This document shows, piece by piece, positions 1 to 8,080 of a DNA stretch of 64,000 nucleotides. The position numbers and the translations under genes are program-made. Under the pieces are notes generated by a model. The model made no database searches and was not told the DNA's origin. It saw only the letters and a list, made by a program, of their open reading frames with translations. The DNA is from Pseudomonas sp. Gutcm_11s (GTDB lineage: Bacteria; Pseudomonadota; Gammaproteobacteria; Pseudomonadales; Pseudomonadaceae), in NCBI RefSeq assembly GCF_028649395.1, contig NZ_JAQSUW010000014.1, forward strand, positions 1 through 64,000, read 5' to 3'. The number at the start of each line of letters is the position of its first letter. Within the stretch, counting starts at the first letter, position 1.

Positions 1-17
1 TCGTCAAGCTCCTATCC

Positions 18-53
18 CCAAACCCCCATCCGCGCAAGCGGGTGGGGGTTTGG
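18..53 (+). terminator. Intrinsic terminator of a gene left of the window
   Basis: A 16-17 bp inverted repeat (arms begin CCAAACCCCCA and end TGGGGGTTTGG) closes on a GCAA-type loop and is followed by CTTTTG. The T-rich side is on the plus strand, so it most likely ends a plus-strand gene outside the window. Confidence 0.75.
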
Positions 54-272
54 CTTTTGCGCGAAAGAAAATTTAGTCCGGCGGGTAGAGCTTGCATGCG
101 AGTTACGAACGCGTGAGGCGGTGACCAGGGCCTTGCTGGATAGCTGAAGCGCTCACAATCAGAGGCCACCTTTGAGCTGGCTTCTTTGCTTTTGCGGTGC
201 GACGACGATAGTACTTGGACCGCATGTTTGCTGCTGATACCGGTATCTACTGAAGTCGCAAATTGCGCCCAC
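54..272. other. Intergenic stretch with no gene seen
   Basis: Between the two terminators at 18-53 and 273-302 I see no open frame with a ribosome binding site and Pseudomonas codon use, no tRNA-like fold and no strong repeat. It may hold a small transcript, but nothing in the sequence supports one. Confidence 0.4.
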
Positions 273-302
273 AAAAAAGCCACCTGTCGAGGTGGCTTTT
301 TT
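273..302. terminator. Bidirectional terminator downstream of queD
   Basis: AAAAAAGCCACCT and AGGTGGCTTTTTT form perfect arms around a four-base GTCG loop. A/T runs on both sides let it work on either strand; its obvious user is minus-strand queD, which ends 17 bp away. Confidence 0.85.
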
Positions 303-318
303 GTTTCCGAAGAGGCTG

Positions 319-675
319 TCAGTCGCCGCGATACTCGCAGCCACTGGTGCAGGTCTCATGCACTCGAATGCGGGACAGTTCTGGAAGAAGTGGCTTGAGT
401 TCCAGCCAGATCCACTTGGCCAGGTTCTCGCTGGTGGGGTTTTCCAGGCCTGGAATGTCGTTCAGGTAGTTGTGGTCGAGGCGCTCGTAGATTGGCTTGA
501 AGATGGCCTTGATCTCGGCGAAGTCACGAATCCAGCCGGTATGCGGATCGACCTCGCCCTCGATATAGATGGCAGCACGGAAGGAGTGGCCATGCAGGCG
601 ACCGCATTTGTGGCCAGCCGGCACATGCGGCAGAAGATGGGCGGATTCGAAGGTGAATTCTTTGAACAGTTCCAA
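319..675 (-). CDS. queD: 6-carboxy-5,6,7,8-tetrahydropterin synthase (QueD)
   Basis: Cytosolic zinc enzyme that turns 7,8-dihydroneopterin triphosphate into 6-carboxytetrahydropterin, the second step towards the tRNA nucleoside queuosine. The 118-residue length is normal for the family. Zinc ligands His13, His28 and His30, catalytic Cys24 and the Asp67-His68 pair are all present, as is the C-terminal [10 protein letters not shown] segment with Glu107. It is probably last in a minus-strand run with the DUF5329 and patatin genes, ending at the terminator 273-302. No preQ1 riboswitch is evident upstream. Confidence 0.93.
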   Translation of the reverse strand: MELFKEFTFESAHLLPHVPAGHKCGRLHGHSFRAAIYIEGEVDPHTGWIRDFAEIKAIFKPIYERLDHNYLNDIPGLENPTSENLAKWIWLELKPLLPELSRIRVHETCTSGCEYRGD

Positions 676-744
676 GATAAACGCTCTGCTGAATAGGCCG
701 CGAAGCGGCGTGAAGCTCGCCTCGCAGTTTATCAGTTCGAGCCT

Positions 745-1107
745 TTACTGCGTCTGCCGCAAGCGTAGGAGCTCGGTGTTGAGCCAATCGCCAGAGGGTT
801 GCAGCTGGCCCTGGCAGTTCACCTGATAAGGCTCGCCACTCATGCTGCTTTCGGTCGCTGCGAGAGCGATGAAGTCTTCGGGCGAGTCGACCTTGCCCTT
901 GTCTTCCAGATAGTCGAGCTTCTTCTGCAGATGTTTGCGGGCTTCCGCAGGTTGATGCTCGCTACCGTTGCGGATGAACAGGCAGCCGCTGCTTTCGACG
1001 AAAGCGAGCAGGGCATCGACCTCCTGCCGGCTCTGTTCGTTGAGGGCCGCCTGACTACTGCCGCAGGCGAGCAGGACAGAGAGGGCGAGTGTTCTGCCGA
1101 GGGACAT
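745..1107 (-). CDS. DUF5329 family exported protein
   Basis: Small protein (120 residues) with an N-terminal signal sequence: MSLGRTLALSVLLAC then GSSQA. The start is set at the ATG preceded by AAGGAAGCAATC; an in-frame ATG 21 bp upstream lacks such a site. The LLAC motif could be a lipobox (lipoprotein) or SSQA a type I cleavage site, so its anchoring is open. The mature part resembles DUF5329 proteins of Pseudomonas, which have no known function; the conserved region carries two cysteines (SSGCLFI and VNCQGQ) that could pair in the periplasm. It lies 23 bp after the patatin gene, probably in the same transcript. Confidence 0.72.
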   Translation of the reverse strand: MSLGRTLALSVLLACGSSQAALNEQSRQEVDALLAFVESSGCLFIRNGSEHQPAEARKHLQKKLDYLEDKGKVDSPEDFIALAATESSMSGEPYQVNCQGQLQPSGDWLNTELLRLRQTQ

Positions 1108-1130
1108 GATTGCTTCCTTGCCGTGCATGT

Positions 1131-2210
1131 TCAGAGTGGTTGCAGGCGCTCGCCGAGGCGGCCGTTATCGGCCAGCTCGAGGAACTCGTCACCGAGGCGG
1201 CGGCTCTCGGCCATCGCTTTTCGCCAGTAGCGCTCGCGACCCTCGTCGTCACCCAGATAGCGCTTGAAGTCGCTGCGGTCTGGCAGCTTGCCGTGGGGCA
1301 GGCTTGCCAGGTATTCGCGCGATGGCGCAAGCAGCAGGACATCCTGCAGGCGCGTTGCGTCGCCGCGGCGCCAGGGCAGTCCCTTGTCGAACCAGCCGGG
1401 GATGACCTTGTCGGTAAAATGCGGATAGAGCACCACATCATCGCCCAGGTAGGGCAGGTCCAGGTGATAGTCGAGCAGGCCTCCATCACGGTAGGTCGCG
1501 GGCTCCAGGCCTGGAATGTCGCGGATCGCCTCCATCACCATGGGGATTGATCCGGAAGCCAGCAGAGCCTGGCGCAGGTTGCCCTCAGCGAGGATATGAA
1601 AGTCCGAGCGGAAGTCGTTCAGCGCCGCCAGGGGTGGTAATTGACGGTTGTCGTGCAGGATCACCCGGTCGAAATGACGGGACAGGCGGCTACGGCTGAG
1701 CAGGTTGTTGCCGATGACCGAAGAGAGTCCCAGGCCCAGCTTGCCGCGATGGTCGTGCTGCAGCAGGCCGTGGCTGCGCACGACCACGATGTTCAGGCGA
1801 TACAGCGGATTGTTCAGGACGGCAGCGTCTTGTCCCTCCAGCAGGTCATTCAGCAGCTGTACGCAGCTGCGCGAGACCTCGCTCATGCTCACACCCTTGG
1901 CGAAGCGCTGGCTGGTATAGAGCTCGCCCAGGCGCATGATCCCGGCGCAGGCATCCGGCAGGCAGGCGCTGGCGAAACGCCAGGAGCCGATCGAGGCGCC
2001 TATCAGAGTGCGCTCACGTGGCGCCCGCGGTAGCCAGTCGCCGAACAGCGCGAGGTCCAGCCCCTGGATGCCGAGCCCCTTGGGGCCGCCTGCTGCACCA
2101 GGCAGAATGCCGACGTCGGCAGGCTGCAGGCCGCGTTCGCGAATGCGGGCGAGGGCGCGCTTGCCGGCGCGCAGGCTGAGGGCTGGGGACTTGATATGGA
2201 TCGCGGTCAT
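1131..2210 (-). CDS. Patatin-like phospholipase family protein
   Basis: Predicted serine lipid acyl hydrolase of 359 residues. The patatin signature is complete: a glycine-rich oxyanion loop at about 38-45 (GAAGGPKG), the nucleophile elbow GASIG with Ser73, and the catalytic Asp in a DGG motif (Asp242). No signal peptide or membrane segment is visible, so it probably acts in the cytoplasm or at the inner membrane face. It is first in the minus-strand run to DUF5329 and queD and diverges from the PepSY genes. The substrate cannot be read from the sequence. Confidence 0.85.
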   Translation of the reverse strand: MTAIHIKSPALSLRAGKRALARIRERGLQPADVGILPGAAGGPKGLGIQGLDLALFGDWLPRAPRERTLIGASIGSWRFASACLPDACAGIMRLGELYTSQRFAKGVSMSEVSRSCVQLLNDLLEGQDAAVLNNPLYRLNIVVVRSHGLLQHDHRGKLGLGLSSVIGNNLLSRSRLSRHFDRVILHDNRQLPPLAALNDFRSDFHILAEGNLRQALLASGSIPMVMEAIRDIPGLEPATYRDGGLLDYHLDLPYLGDDVVLYPHFTDKVIPGWFDKGLPWRRGDATRLQDVLLLAPSREYLASLPHGKLPDRSDFKRYLGDDEGRERYWRKAMAESRRLGDEFLELADNGRLGERLQPL

Positions 2211-2311
2211 GCTCGGCTCCGTATTGCGAGCCAGCGATTATAGTGGCGTGCTCCGACAGGCCAAGCGACTTCAGCAGGTGAATGTCCGGCCAGTTGTGAG
2301 GCGCTGCTGTA

Positions 2312-2327
2312 TTCAGCTTGAATTAAG
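2312..2327 (+). promoter_or_regulatory. Direct-repeat operator candidate for the BqsR-type regulator
   Basis: TTCAG-N6-TTAAG, a direct repeat with 11-bp periodicity, lies 54 bp upstream of the first PepSY gene. It matches, with one mismatch, the TTAAG-N6-TTAAG box that I recall for BqsR (PmrA/QseB-like response regulators use similar repeats). It sits where autoregulation of the pepSY-pepSY-bqsR-bqsS operon would be expected, and could also affect the divergent patatin gene. Confidence 0.5.
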
Positions 2328-2380
2328 TCGGCACAAGTATCTTGGGCACCGTAGACAACAGTTACCCCGAGGAGAACACC

Positions 2381-2689
2381 ATGAACAAGCTGACCAGCCT
2401 TTTCGCCATTGCCGCCCTGGCCGCCACCGCCGGTATCGCCCAGGCCCGTGACCTGGGTCCGGACGAAGCGCTGAAACTGCGCGATGCCGGTACCATCCAG
2501 AGCTTCGAGAAGCTCAATGAAGCTGCCCTGGCCAAATACCCCGGCGGCAAGATCGAGGATACCGAGCTTGAACAGGAGCACGGTCGCTACGTTTATCAAG
2601 TCGAGCTGCGTGACGCCCAAGGCGTGCAGTGGGACGTGGAACTGGACGCCACCAATGGCCAGATCCTGCAAGAGCATCGGGATGACTAA
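2381..2689 (+). CDS. PepSY domain exported protein, copy 1
   Basis: Secreted or periplasmic protein of 102 residues with signal peptide 1-22 (cleavage after AQA) and one PepSY-like domain. The start is the ATG after GAGGAGAACACC; a longer frame begins 39 bp upstream without a site. It is a paralogue of the next gene: both mature proteins begin RDL and share the LRxxG, YPG, ELExE and ELDAxxG patterns. Its stop overlaps the next start (TAATG). Its place at the head of a two-component operon suggests it tunes or is controlled by that system (inference). Confidence 0.82.
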   Translation: MNKLTSLFAIAALAATAGIAQARDLGPDEALKLRDAGTIQSFEKLNEAALAKYPGGKIEDTELEQEHGRYVYQVELRDAQGVQWDVELDATNGQILQEHRDD

Positions 2690-3003
2690 TGAAGTTCGTG
2701 TTTCGCTATAGCGGCATTCTGGCCCTGGTTCTGGCGGTGTTGACGCTTGATGCGCAAGCCCGCGACCTGGACCAGGATGACGTGTTGCGTCTGCGCCAAG
2801 AGGGGGTGATCCGCCCCCTGGAAGAGCTGATGGCACCCGCCCTGGGGCTTTACCCCGGGGCGGAGCTGTTGGAGGCAGAGCTGGAAGAGGAGGACGACGT
2901 GCTGGTCTATGAGGTCGAGTTGCTGACCGCCGACGGCACCGTTCGCGAACTGGAGCTGGATGCCCGCGATGGTCGCATCCTCAAGGATGAAGTGGAGGAC
3001 TGA
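2689..3003 (+). CDS. PepSY domain exported protein, copy 2
   Basis: Second tandem PepSY protein, 104 residues, signal peptide 1-24 (cleavage after AQA). It shares the [28 protein letters not shown] layout with copy 1 but has a more acidic middle, with runs of Glu/Asp around residues 60-72, which could bind cations. It is translationally coupled on both sides: TAATG with copy 1 and TGATG with the response regulator. Confidence 0.82.
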   Translation: MKFVFRYSGILALVLAVLTLDAQARDLDQDDVLRLRQEGVIRPLEELMAPALGLYPGAELLEAELEEEDDVLVYEVELLTADGTVRELELDARDGRILKDEVED

Positions 3004-3671
3004 TGCGCCTGTTGCTGGTAGAGGATCACGTATCCCTGGCCGATGAACTGCTGGCCAGCCTCAAGGGGCAGGGCTATGCGGTGGACTGGCTGGCCGATGG
3101 CCGCGACGCCACCTATCAGGGGGCGACCGAGCCCTATGACCTGATCATTCTCGACCTCGGCCTGCCCGGCAAACCCGGACTGGAAGTGTTGCGCGAGTGG
3201 CGGGCTGGCGGTTTGGCTACGCCGGTGCTGATTCTCACCGCCCGCGGCTCCTGGGCCGAGCGCATCGACGGCCTGAAGGCTGGTGCGGATGATTATCTGA
3301 CCAAACCCTTCCACCCCGAAGAGCTGGCCCTGCGCATCCAGGCGTTACTGCGCCGCGCCCACGGCCTGGCCAACCAGCCGCAACTGGAGGCCGCCGGCCT
3401 GCAGCTGGATGAGAGCCGCCAGTGCGTGACGCGTGATGGCGAGCAGATCGAGCTGACCTCGGCCGAATTTCGCCTCCTGCGCTACTTCATGCTGCATCCG
3501 GGGCAGATCCTGTCCAAAGGGCATCTGGCCGAGCATCTGTACGACGGTGAGAGCGAGCGCGACTCCAATGTGCTGGAGGTGCACGTCAATCGTCTGCGCG
3601 GCAAGCTCGGCCGTGAGGTTATCGAAACCCGGCGCGGGCAGGGCTATCGCTACGCGGGAGTGGGGGCTTGA
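3003..3671 (+). CDS. bqsR: OmpR-family response regulator (BqsR/CarR type)
   Basis: DNA-binding response regulator of 222 residues. The receiver domain (1-115) has the acidic pocket Glu7-Asp8, phospho-acceptor Asp51, Thr79 and Lys101; a winged-helix output domain follows (about 125-220). By domain type and gene order (two PepSY genes, regulator, kinase) it matches PA2657 of P. aeruginosa, BqsR/CarR, linked to Fe(II) and Ca2+ responses. The name rests on this synteny; another QseB/PmrA-like role is possible. It overlaps the kinase gene by three bases. Confidence 0.8.
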   Translation: MRLLLVEDHVSLADELLASLKGQGYAVDWLADGRDATYQGATEPYDLIILDLGLPGKPGLEVLREWRAGGLATPVLILTARGSWAERIDGLKAGADDYLTKPFHPEELALRIQALLRRAHGLANQPQLEAAGLQLDESRQCVTRDGEQIELTSAEFRLLRYFMLHPGQILSKGHLAEHLYDGESERDSNVLEVHVNRLRGKLGREVIETRRGQGYRYAGVGA

Positions 3672-4984
3672 GGTCGATCCAGCGCCGCCTCAGCCTCGGG
3701 CTGGCCGGCGTGCTGGTAGTGACGGGGTTGCTCCTGGCCCAGGCCAGTCTGCTGCTCTTCGACCACAGCCTGCGCCGTTACCTGCAGGAGGACCTCAAGG
3801 ACGAGACGCAGACGCTGCTTGCCGCTCTGGTGCGTGGTACGAACGGTGTGCAGCTGGACGAGCGGCGGCTCGACCCGAACTTTCACCGGCCCTTTTCCGG
3901 CCACTATTTCCGCATCGACTTCTCGGGGCAGACCTGGCGTTCGCGCTCGCTATGGGACCGTGACCTGCAGGCACCGGCTGGCGAGGGTTTGCAGGACGCC
4001 CTCGGCGATGGCCCGCGCGGTCAGCTGCTGCTGGTCTACCGCGCCGACTACAAGCGCTTCGGCCAGCAGTTCTCCATTAGCGTGGCGCAGGACTACACGC
4101 CCATTCTGCAGAGCTTCCGCCGTCTGCAGTGGCTGGGCCTGGGTCTGGGTACAGCCGCTCTGCTGCTGATCCTGCTGGCCCAGCGCTACACGGTGCGTGC
4201 GGCGTTGCGCCCGCTGGAACGGGTGCGTGGGCAGATCGCCCAGCTGCAACAGGGGCGCCGCAGCGAGCTGGATGCGCAGGTCCCACAGGAGCTCGAGCCG
4301 CTGGTCAATCAGGTCAACCGGCTGCTCAGCCATACCGAGGACACCCTGAAGCGCTCCCGCAATGCCCTGGGCAACCTGGGACATGCCTTGAAGACACCGC
4401 TGGCGGTGCTGGTCAGCCTGAGCGAGCGCGACGAACTGCGTGGCCAGCCGGAGCTGCAGGCGACGCTGCGTGAGCAGCTGGCCCAGATCCAGCAGCGTCT
4501 GGAGCGTGAACTCGGTCGGGCGCGGCTCGCCGGTGATGTGCTGCCCGGCGCGCATTTCGATTGCGCGGAAGAGCTGCCTGGGCTGCTTGCCATGCTGGAG
4601 ATGATCCACAGCCATGGCCTGAAACTGGAGTGGCAGGCCGAACCGGGCCTCTGCCTGCCCTGGGACCGCGAGGACCTGTTGGAACTGCTCGGCAACCTGC
4701 TGGACAACGCCTGCAAGTGGGCCGATGCGCAGGTACGCCTGAGCGTGGCTCGGGAAGATGGTTGCTACTGGTTATGGGTCGACGACGATGGCCCGGGCAT
4801 CGCTGCGGAGCGGCGCGAGGCCGTGCTGGGGCGGGGTACTCGCCTGGACGAGCAGGTGGCCGGGCATGGCCTGGGCCTGGGCATCGTGCGTGACATAGTC
4901 GAGGCCTGGGGGGGCAGCCTGAGCCTGGAAGACAGCCCGCTGGGCGGGCTGCGGGTGGCGATCAGGCTGCCGGAGCGCAGCTGA
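3668..4984 (+). CDS. bqsS: Sensor histidine kinase (BqsS/CarS type)
   Basis: Inner-membrane histidine kinase of 438 residues, partner of the upstream regulator. Start is TTG at 3668, overlapping the regulator stop (TTGA). Layout: TM1 about 9-31, periplasmic sensor about 32-153, TM2 about 155-172, HAMP-like linker, phospho-acceptor His239 in [10 protein letters not shown] box with Asn347, G1 box DDDGPGI (372-378) and G2 GHGLGLGI (399-406). The RExxE motif reported for Fe(II) sensing in P. aeruginosa BqsS is not visible in the periplasmic part; an acidic QEDLKDE patch stands at 40-46 instead. Confidence 0.78.
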   Translation: MRSIQRRLSLGLAGVLVVTGLLLAQASLLLFDHSLRRYLQEDLKDETQTLLAALVRGTNGVQLDERRLDPNFHRPFSGHYFRIDFSGQTWRSRSLWDRDLQAPAGEGLQDALGDGPRGQLLLVYRADYKRFGQQFSISVAQDYTPILQSFRRLQWLGLGLGTAALLLILLAQRYTVRAALRPLERVRGQIAQLQQGRRSELDAQVPQELEPLVNQVNRLLSHTEDTLKRSRNALGNLGHALKTPLAVLVSLSERDELRGQPELQATLREQLAQIQQRLERELGRARLAGDVLPGAHFDCAEELPGLLAMLEMIHSHGLKLEWQAEPGLCLPWDREDLLELLGNLLDNACKWADAQVRLSVAREDGCYWLWVDDDGPGIAAERREAVLGRGTRLDEQVAGHGLGLGIVRDIVEAWGGSLSLEDSPLGGLRVAIRLPERS

Positions 4985-5581
4985 TCACATGCCGTTGGTG
5001 AAGGACGGGTTGCTCAGGTCGATGCTGGCGCGCACCGGCTTCAGCGCCTCGGCGTACTTGCCGAGGATGTCTAGGGCGTAGTCGGCACGCTTGCGGATGC
5101 GCAGATCGTCTTCGCCGTTGGCTTCACCCTCGTTCAGCACCGCCTCCACGTGGCGCACGATCAGGTGCTCCGGCAGGTAGCCGATGCGGCAGTTCTTGTA
5201 GCCAGAGGCGCGCAGCTCGCTGATCGGATAGGCGCCGCCGATGCCGGAAGACACGCCCACCAGCAATGCCGGCTTGTGCGCCAGCTCGGCCTTGCTCGCA
5301 TAGAGGAAGAAGTTCTTCACCGCCGGGCAGGCCATGCCGTTCCACTCGGGGGCAATCACCACCAGCGCATCGGCGGCGGCCAACTGTTGCTGGTACTCGC
5401 TCCAGGGGCCCTTGTCGTCAGCCGGCCACAGCGGCAGGGCGCGCTCGCCGAGGTCGATCAGACTGCTCTGCTCGGTGCTGGTCAGGCCCAGCTCGATCAG
5501 GCGTTGGCGGAGGAAGCGGGCGACCTTGGCGGACTGGCTGCCAGTGCGGCTGGAGCCGGCGATCAGGGCGATATTGAGCAT
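4985..5581 (-). CDS. NADPH-dependent FMN reductase family protein
   Basis: Flavodoxin-fold reductase of 198 residues, probably cytosolic. The FMN phosphate loop is GSSRTGS at residues 9-15, and APEWNGM near residue 80 corresponds to the family PEYNGS flavin loop. Such enzymes reduce FMN, quinones, azo compounds or chromate with NAD(P)H; the substrate here is unknown. It converges with the sensor kinase with no gap: the two stop codons abut at 4982-4984 and 4985-4987, so no terminator separates them. Confidence 0.82.
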   Translation of the reverse strand: MLNIALIAGSSRTGSQSAKVARFLRQRLIELGLTSTEQSSLIDLGERALPLWPADDKGPWSEYQQQLAAADALVVIAPEWNGMACPAVKNFFLYASKAELAHKPALLVGVSSGIGGAYPISELRASGYKNCRIGYLPEHLIVRHVEAVLNEGEANGEDDLRIRKRADYALDILGKYAEALKPVRASIDLSNPSFTNGM

Positions 5582-5671
5582 CTTCGGATTCTCTTGCGAA
5601 TGACTGCGCGCAGGCTACCGAGCGCTCTAGGGCGGGGCAAGGGGGCTATGCGCCAGTGTGGTTGTCGAATG

Positions 5672-5700
5672 GCGCCAGCGCCCGCGAAGGGCGCCGGCGC
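5672..5700 (-). terminator. GC-rich hairpin after the TlpQ-like gene
   Basis: GCGCCAGCGCCC and GGGCGCCGGCGC pair around GCGAA with one mismatch, 7 bp past the stop of the chemoreceptor gene. There is no T run on the minus strand, so it is a weak terminator or a 3'-end stabilising hairpin. Confidence 0.4.
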
Positions 5701-5706
5701 AGCGAC

Positions 5707-7848
5707 TCAGGCGCGGAACTGGTCCATCAACCCCTGCTGGTGGTTGGCCAGGCTGTTGAGGGTCTGGCTGACACGCGCGGACTCGTCGGCCCGGCTGGAC
5801 AGCGCTTCGGTCACGTCGCGGATGCTCGCCACGTTGCGATTCACTTCTTCGGCAACCGCGCTCTGCTCTTCGGCGGCCGAGGCGATCTGCAGGTTCATGT
5901 CGTTAATCACGGTGACCGAGTCGCCGATGCGGCGCAGCGCGACCACCGCCTGTTCGACCTGCTCGACGCTGCCCTGGGCCTGCTTGTGGCTGCTATGCAT
6001 GGAGCCGACCACATCGCGGGTGCCGTTCTGCAGGTTCTCGATCACCTGGCGGATTTCCTCGACGGAGTCCTGGGTGCGCTTGGCCAGGTTGCGCACTTCG
6101 TCGGCGACAACGGCGAAGCCGCGACCAGCCTCGCCGGCACGCGCTGCCTCGATGGCCGCGTTGAGAGCGAGGAGGTTGGTCTGCTCGGCGATGCCGCGGA
6201 TCACCTCGAGCACCGAGCCGATCTGCTCGCTGCTGCTGGCCAGGGCTTCCACCTCGCCCATGGCCGAGCTGAGCTCGCTGGCCAGCTGCTCGATGGCCAG
6301 GGTGGTGCGATCGATCACCGACAGGCCTTCGCGCGCGGCGGAGTCTGCGCCACGGGCGGCATCAGCGGCCTGGGCGGCGTTGTTGGCCACGTCATGGGCG
6401 GTGGCGCTCATCTCCTGGGAGGCGGTGGCCACCTGGTCGATCTCGCGGAACTGCTGCTGCATGCCCGCGCTGGTCTGGCTGGCGATGGCTGCCGACTGGT
6501 CGGCGGTACTGCGCGCGTCCTGCACCGAGCGTTTCACGTCGGCAATGATCGGTTGCAGCTTGTCGAGGAAGCGGTTGAACCAGCCGGCCAGTTCGCCCAG
6601 CTCATCCGGCTTGGCGTATTCGAGGCGGCGGGTCAGGTCGCCTTCGCCACTGGCGATGTTCTTCAGCATGGCGGCGACACCGAGGATGGGCTGGGTCACG
6701 CCGCGCGCGGTGAGCCACATGAGCGCCACGCCGAGCAGCACGGCCGCCAGCGAGACGCCGATGGAGAAAAGCGTGTCGTCGGTGCGCTGTGCATCCAGCT
6801 GCTGTTCCAGCTTGATGGCTGGGCCGAGCAGGATGTCCTTGGGCACTTCCAGCAGCACGCCCCAGTTCTTGGCTTCCGGAATCGGCAGCAGCGGCTCGAA
6901 GACGCGCAGCTTGCCTTCCTGCTCGAGGAACTGCGCGGTACCGGCGCTGAGCATCTGACTGATCTGGCCGCCCTGGTTGGGGAAGGCACTGGTCAGCGGC
7001 TTGCCCAGTTGGCTGGCATCGCGGCTATGCCCGGCTAGCAGGCCAGCGGCGCTGATGATGCTGACATGGGCCTGGCCGTCGTACAGCTCGCTGCTGGCCT
7101 TGCTGCTGAGCTGCTGCAGGCTCTCCAGGCTGATGTCCACGCCCATCACGCCGATCACCTTGCCGTTCTGCTCCAGCGGGAAGGCGATGCTGGTCATCAG
7201 CACCTGCTTGCCGTTGATGTCGTCGAAGTAGGGCTCCAGTACACAGGTCTTGCCGGTGTTGCGCGGGCAGGTGTACCAGGCGTTGTACGGCGCGCCGCTG
7301 GGGCCAGCCGTGGTGTCGTTGAGCTGCTCCTCTTTCATCGCCTCGGCTTCCAGCTGCCCGGGTACGGTCTGGGACCAGTAGAGGGAGAAACGCCCCTTGT
7401 CGTTGCTGCCCAGCTCGCCCTGGCCGGCGAACAGCTCGTCCTTGCCATCCAGCGCATTGGGCTCGAACACCAGATAGAGGCCGAGCAGGCCGGGGCTGGC
7501 CTCCAGCGCCGAGCGCACCTGGCGGGTCATGTCCTCGCGCAGGTCGAAGGCATCGAGGAAGCGTTTCTCGGCCTGATCCTTGAGGAACAGCACCTGACGC
7601 GAGAAGCCCTTGCCGTACTGGTAGGCGTCCATGAAGTAGCGCTGGATGCGGATGCCCTGCAGCTCGCCACGCGAGGCCAGGCGCGCGCGCGCCGACTCTT
7701 CCAGCATGGCGGAGCTGGAGCTCCTGACCATGGCGGCACTGTGGCTGGATTGGTAGAGCGAGGCTGCCATGAGCAGGGTCACGATTGCCAAGAGGCAAAG
7801 ACCGGCGAGCAGGGTGATTTTCAACTGGATGGACAGGCGCAACTGCAT
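5707..7848 (-). CDS. tlpQ: Methyl-accepting chemotaxis protein, TlpQ-like
   Basis: Transmembrane chemoreceptor of 713 residues. TM1 lies near residues 10-32, followed by a large periplasmic double-Cache-type domain to about residue 360 (with LYWSQT and [10 protein letters not shown], typical of dCache ligand pockets), TM2, HAMP, and a cytoplasmic signalling hairpin whose conserved tip spans about 552-586. No C-terminal CheR-tethering pentapeptide is present. I chose the ATG at 7848, which follows AAAGGACCCGCCCC, over one 24 bp upstream. Order and length match PA2654 (TlpQ), reported to sense histamine and polyamines; ligand specificity here is inferred. Confidence 0.8.
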   Translation of the reverse strand: MQLRLSIQLKITLLAGLCLLAIVTLLMAASLYQSSHSAAMVRSSSSAMLEESARARLASRGELQGIRIQRYFMDAYQYGKGFSRQVLFLKDQAEKRFLDAFDLREDMTRQVRSALEASPGLLGLYLVFEPNALDGKDELFAGQGELGSNDKGRFSLYWSQTVPGQLEAEAMKEEQLNDTTAGPSGAPYNAWYTCPRNTGKTCVLEPYFDDINGKQVLMTSIAFPLEQNGKVIGVMGVDISLESLQQLSSKASSELYDGQAHVSIISAAGLLAGHSRDASQLGKPLTSAFPNQGGQISQMLSAGTAQFLEQEGKLRVFEPLLPIPEAKNWGVLLEVPKDILLGPAIKLEQQLDAQRTDDTLFSIGVSLAAVLLGVALMWLTARGVTQPILGVAAMLKNIASGEGDLTRRLEYAKPDELGELAGWFNRFLDKLQPIIADVKRSVQDARSTADQSAAIASQTSAGMQQQFREIDQVATASQEMSATAHDVANNAAQAADAARGADSAAREGLSVIDRTTLAIEQLASELSSAMGEVEALASSSEQIGSVLEVIRGIAEQTNLLALNAAIEAARAGEAGRGFAVVADEVRNLAKRTQDSVEEIRQVIENLQNGTRDVVGSMHSSHKQAQGSVEQVEQAVVALRRIGDSVTVINDMNLQIASAAEEQSAVAEEVNRNVASIRDVTEALSSRADESARVSQTLNSLANHQQGLMDQFRA

Positions 7849-7973
7849 GGGGCGGGTCCTTTCAACATTCATACGGCTGAAATCTGTATCGGTCGGCTGG
7901 GCGCAGTCTTTACTCGAATCAGGCGCGGTAGAGCCTTTTTCGGGTGATGGGCGAGAGCTGCGGCGAAATTATG

Positions 7974-8005
7974 CACGAAGTGATCGAAATATTGAGCACT
8001 TCGTG
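7974..8005. repeat. Perfect 9-bp inverted repeat between tlpQ-like and transporter genes
   Basis: CACGAAGTG and CACTTCGTG flank a 14-base AT-rich spacer in the divergent promoter region and are followed by TTTTGACA. It may be an operator controlling one or both genes; the TTGACA at 8008-8013 just beyond it could be a -35 element for the transporter gene. Confidence 0.5.
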
Positions 8006-8080
8006 TTTTGACAGGGGCAGGGGCATCGGGCAGAGTGCTGCGCTTTTTTGCAGGCGCCTGGCGCTGCGGAGTGTGTGTAG

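Noticed and set aside
676..744. preQ1 riboswitch upstream of queD
   Set aside because: No preQ1-like pseudoknot elements are seen in the 69-bp gap; queD is probably read from an upstream promoter.
5150..7038. Open frames of 460-602 codons antisense to the TlpQ-like receptor
   Set aside because: The receptor frame has all chemoreceptor features; the antisense products show no domain and no ribosome site.
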